Shown one piece after another: positions 6,413-8,486 of a DNA stretch of 8,486 nt. The number at the start of each line of letters is the position of its first letter. The stretch's first letter is position 1. Both the position numbers and the translations under genes were made by a program. The notes under the pieces are model-generated. The model did not search any database, was not told where the DNA came from, and was given only the letters and a program-made list of their open reading frames with translations. The stretch is from Propionibacteriales bacterium (GTDB lineage: Bacteria; Actinomycetota; Actinomycetes; Propionibacteriales; Propionibacteriaceae), in the NCBI GenBank assembly GCA_017882655.1, contig JADGPB010000083.1:1-8486 (forward strand), given 5' to 3'.

Positions 6413-7326
6413 CCCCGGACGGGCCGAGTGCTGTGACAGACCGTCCTGCAACGCTGGACCGCCTGAGCCTCAACACCGCCACCTGCAGGCCGTACACGCT
6501 GGCGCAGTGCGTCGCGGCGGCACAGGCGGCGGGGCTGGGTGCCATCGGTCCGTGGCGCGACCGTGTGCAGGAGGTCGGTGCCGCGACCGCGGCGAGGATC
6601 ATCGGCGATGCGGGCCTCCGGGTATCAACCCTTTGCCGCGGCGGCTTCATCACCGCCCGCGACGACGAGACCGCGAGCAAGGCCCTGGCCGACAACCGCC
6701 TCGCGATCGACGAAGCGGCGACGCTGGGCACGTCTGAGCTCGTCATGGTCGTCGGCGGGCTGCCGGCGGCGTACGAGCTGATGTCCATGCCCCACACTCC
6801 AGCAGATGGCACTGACAAAAACCTCGTGGCGGCACGACAGCGGGTGGCTGACAGGATCGCCGAGCTCGTCCCGTACGCGTCTGACAAGGGCGTACGCCTG
6901 GCGCTCGAGCCTATGCACCCTCTGTTCACCGCCGACCGCGGCGTCCTCACAACCCTCAAGCAGTCCCTGGACATCGCCGCCGACCACCCTGCGGACGCGG
7001 TGGGCGTCGTCATCGACACGTACCACGTCTGGTGGGACCCCGACCTCCAAGCCAGCATCGCGCGCGCCGGCCGCGAGGGGCGCATCTCGTCGTACCAGAT
7101 CTGCGACTGGACCCTCCCCCTCGCCGCCAACACCCTCAACTCGCGTGGCTTCCCCGGTGACGGCTTCATCGACTTCCCGACGATCACGAGGTGGGTCGCC
7201 GAGGCCGGCTACACGGGCGACATCGAGGTCGAGATCTTCAACGAGGCCATCTGGGCGCTGTCTGCGGCCGAGACCGTACGCACGATGGCCGAGCGCTACT
7301 CCGGCCTCGTCCTGCCCTATCTCTGA
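6409..7326 (+). CDS. Sugar phosphate isomerase/epimerase-like TIM-barrel protein
   Basis: A 305-residue member of the xylose-isomerase-like (AP endonuclease 2) superfamily, likely a metal-dependent epimerase, isomerase, dehydratase or 3-keto-glycoside lyase. Metal-site candidates follow the family order: E167 in LALEPMHP, D203 and H206 in VIDTYHVWWDP, Q230 and D233 in SSYQICDW, and E275 in DIEVEIFNE. The Gln at the position usually held by a His ligand is worth noting. GDGFIDFPTI (250-259) is also typical. The GTG at 6409 overlaps the upstream stop (GTGA) and has GGAG 8 nt before it. A GTG at 6433 is an alternative start. Tight coupling to the oxidoreductase implies that the two act in sequence, or in complex, on one substrate. 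It ends convergently with the PhnB-like gene, and no strong terminator is seen. Confidence 0.88.
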   Translation: MTPDGPSAVTDRPATLDRLSLNTATCRPYTLAQCVAAAQAAGLGAIGPWRDRVQEVGAATAARIIGDAGLRVSTLCRGGFITARDDETASKALADNRLAIDEAATLGTSELVMVVGGLPAAYELMSMPHTPADGTDKNLVAARQRVADRIAELVPYASDKGVRLALEPMHPLFTADRGVLTTLKQSLDIAADHPADAVGVVIDTYHVWWDPDLQASIARAGREGRISSYQICDWTLPLAANTLNSRGFPGDGFIDFPTITRWVAEAGYTGDIEVEIFNEAIWALSAAETVRTMAERYSGLVLPYL

Positions 7327-7352
7327 GCCGTACGAGCTCTGCTGAGGCCCGA

Positions 7353-7766
7353 CTACGACTGTGGCGCCGAGATGTTGAACATCCACTCGAGCCCGAACTT
7401 GTCCTTGAGGACTCCGTACGTGTCGCCCCACACCATCTTCTCGAGCGGCGTTCCGACACTGCCACCCTCGGCGAGCGCGTCGAACCAGCCGCTGAGCGTG
7501 GCGAGGTCGTCGCCGTAGAACGTGAGGTAGACACGGGTGCCGCCCCACTGGTCCTCGGACCCGGGCATCGCGTCCGAAGCCATGAACGTGAACGCATCCG
7601 TGCTGAGCATCGCGTGCATGACGCCGTCGGCCGGCATGCCCTCCATGTGGAAGTCGCCGAACGTCGAGATGTCGAGCTTGCCGCCGAAGACCGACTGGTA
7701 GAACGTCATTGCTTCGCGAGTCTTGCCTTGCGGGAAGTTCAGGTATGGAGCGAGCGAGATGGACAT
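7353..7766 (-). CDS. PhnB-like VOC-family protein
   Basis: A 137-residue single-domain VOC-fold protein of the PhnB/3-demethylubiquinone-methyltransferase-like type. Family marks: ISLAPYLNFPQGKTREAMTF near the N terminus, YQSVFGGKLDISTFGDF (23-39), VMHAMLSTDAFTFMASDAMPG (49-69), and the closing WGDTYGVLKDKFGLEWMFNI (113-132). Despite the family's historical names, most members have no proven function; some bind small electrophiles or drugs. The ATG at 7766 is chosen because a perfect AGGAGG (7771-7776) lies 4 nt upstream; the open frame further upstream crosses the regulatory region. It is divergent from a TetR regulator, with a palindrome between them, so TetR control is likely. Confidence 0.9.
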   Translation of the reverse strand: MSISLAPYLNFPQGKTREAMTFYQSVFGGKLDISTFGDFHMEGMPADGVMHAMLSTDAFTFMASDAMPGSEDQWGGTRVYLTFYGDDLATLSGWFDALAEGGSVGTPLEKMVWGDTYGVLKDKFGLEWMFNISAPQS

Positions 7767-7778
7767 GACGCCTCCTAT

Positions 7779-7797
7779 ATGTGGACAGTGTTCACAT
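7779..7797. promoter_or_regulatory. Candidate TetR operator between the VOC and TetR genes
   Basis: ATGTGGACAGTGTTCACAT is a 19-bp palindrome of the form ATGTG-n-ACA-n-TGT-n-CACAT with only two asymmetric pairs around a single central base. It covers the tetR -35 box and lies just downstream of the predicted VOC transcription start, so one bound dimer could repress both genes. The length and odd symmetry fit TetR-family operators. Confidence 0.68.
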
Positions 7798-7820
7798 TGC
7801 GTGTTCCGAAACCTTATGCT
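7791..7820 (+). promoter_or_regulatory. Candidate leaderless promoter of the TetR gene
   Basis: TTCACA (7791-7796) and TATGCT (7815-7820) are separated by 18 nt, and the GTG start follows 6 nt after the -10 box, so the transcript would begin at about the start codon. The -35 box lies within the palindrome at 7779-7797. Confidence 0.55.
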
Positions 7821-7839
7821 CGGGTCGTGCAGGACGCAA
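7811..7839 (-). promoter_or_regulatory. Candidate promoter of the PhnB-like VOC gene
   Basis: On the minus strand, TTGCGT (7834-7839) is followed after 17 nt by TAAGGT (7811-7816). The start would lie near 7804, giving a leader of about 38 nt that contains the palindrome at 7779-7797 and the AGGAGG site. The -10 box overlaps the tetR -10 box on the other strand. The match to consensus is modest. Confidence 0.38.
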
Positions 7840-8459
7840 TACCCCGCCCTTACCACCACGGTGACCTTCGGGCTGCCTTGGTACGGGCAGGGGTCGAGCT
7901 GGCTCGCGAAGGCGGTCTCGCCGCGTTGACCCTCCGCGAGGCGACCCGGCGTGCGGGTGTCTCAGCGGGCGCCGCGTACCGTCATTTCGCCAGTCACGAG
8001 GAGCTCACGTTCGCGGTCGGCGCCCTCGCGTTGTCCGACATGGCCCGCGCCATCGAGCGGCGACAAGCGGAAGTGGTCGAAGAGAATGACCTGGAGCGGG
8101 CCCTGGCCATGCTGCGAGCCGTCGGACTCGGCTACATCGACTACGCCCTGGACGAACCAGGCAACTTCGAGGTCGCGATGTTCGGGCTGTTCACGCTGGC
8201 GCACACCACGCTGGAACCGGCGCGGGGCGAGACGGGCCGCACCCCGTACGAGCTCCTCGTCGATGCCGTCACGAACCTGGTGAGCCTCGGCGCACTCAGG
8301 GCCGAGGAGTCGTACACGGTCGCGATCACATGCTGGTCCACGGTCCACGGCTTCGCCACGCTGGCCACGCGGGGACCGCTCCGCGAACTGCCCCGCGAGG
8401 CGCTCGACGACCAAGGAGCCGAGGTCGTACGCACGCTGGTCGCCGGCCTGCTGGGGTGA
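7827..8459 (+). CDS. TetR-family transcriptional regulator with WHG-type C-terminal domain
   Basis: A 210-residue dimeric repressor type. The N-terminal DNA-binding domain is complete: RAALVRAGVELAREGGLAAL (helix 1), then the helix-turn-helix TLREATRRAGVSAGAAYRHF (residues 35-54) and the usual HEELTFAV. The C-terminal ligand domain ends with CWSTVHGFATLATRGPL (169-185), which resembles the TetR C-terminal WHG domain. The GTG at 7827 is chosen because it follows a -10 box by 6 nt and gives the common RPYHHGDLR N terminus; the frame open upstream is antisense to the VOC gene. It is divergent from the PhnB-like gene, and the shared palindrome suggests control of that gene and of itself. The ligand is unknown. 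Confidence 0.93.
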   Translation: MQDAIPRPYHHGDLRAALVRAGVELAREGGLAALTLREATRRAGVSAGAAYRHFASHEELTFAVGALALSDMARAIERRQAEVVEENDLERALAMLRAVGLGYIDYALDEPGNFEVAMFGLFTLAHTTLEPARGETGRTPYELLVDAVTNLVSLGALRAEESYTVAITCWSTVHGFATLATRGPLRELPREALDDQGAEVVRTLVAGLLG

Positions 8460-8461
8460 GC

Positions 8462-8486
8462 TCAGGCCGCGCTGCCGATGTTGAAC
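8462..8486 (-). CDS. Possible 3' end of another PhnB-like VOC gene
   Basis: Reading the minus strand from the window edge gives ...FNIGSAA followed by TGA at 8462-8464. The PhnB-like protein at 7353-7766 ends ...WMFNISAPQS, and both stretches share the DNA GATGTTGAAC on the plus strand. A convergent, paralogous gene just beyond the window would explain this. Only seven codons are visible, so the call is tentative. Confidence 0.3.

Noticed and set aside
7191..7826. N-terminal extension of the TetR protein upstream of 7827
   Set aside because: The extension runs antisense through the PhnB-like gene; TetR homology begins right after the GTG at 7827, which follows a -10 box.

Overview
The window is GC-rich, gene-dense chromosomal DNA from an actinobacterium. 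Three things point there: a polyphosphate kinase gene overlapping a fused Nudix/histidine-phosphatase gene (the ppk-mutT1 order known from mycobacteria and relatives), frequent GTG/TTG starts, and several genes that look leaderless, with a TAnnnT -10 box 6-7 nt before the start codon. The general style fits Propionibacteriales (Nocardioides-like), but that placement is a guess. I see no tRNA, rRNA, CRISPR array, insertion sequence or phage gene, and no gene-free stretch longer than about 180 bp.

Layout. (1) 1-1727, plus strand: the 3' part of ppk1 and mutT1, joined by an ATGA overlap. (2) 1755-2159, minus: a small VOC-fold protein that looks leaderless; its promoter overlaps the end of the next gene. 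(3) 2191-3920, minus: a two-gene operon transcribed as eda (KDPG aldolase) then kdgK (2-keto-3-deoxygluconate kinase). (4) 4076-5074, plus: a divergent LacI-family regulator. (5) 5069-5178: five tandem copies of a 22-bp repeat that begin at the regulator's stop codon. (6) 5255-7326, plus: a two-gene operon of a Gfo/Idh/MocA-type oxidoreductase and a xylose-isomerase-like TIM-barrel protein. (7) 7353-8459: a PhnB-like VOC protein (minus) divergent from a TetR-family regulator (plus), with a 19-bp palindrome between them. (8) The last bases may hold the 3' end of another minus-strand PhnB-like gene.

How the genes may work together. Regions 3 to 6 look like one carbohydrate-catabolism locus. KdgK phosphorylates 2-keto-3-deoxygluconate (KDG) and Eda splits the resulting KDPG into pyruvate and glyceraldehyde-3-phosphate. 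The oxidoreductase and isomerase-like protein probably act earlier, on a sugar, glycoside or sugar acid that cannot be named from sequence. No dehydratase, glycosidase or transporter is in view. The link is strengthened by three related candidate operators sharing GG-(A/C)-AA-n-CG: one at the predicted start of eda transcription, one between the divergent promoters, and one covering the predicted start of oxidoreductase transcription. This suggests that the LacI regulator controls both operons. The substrate of this locus and the role of the 22-bp array are the main open questions.
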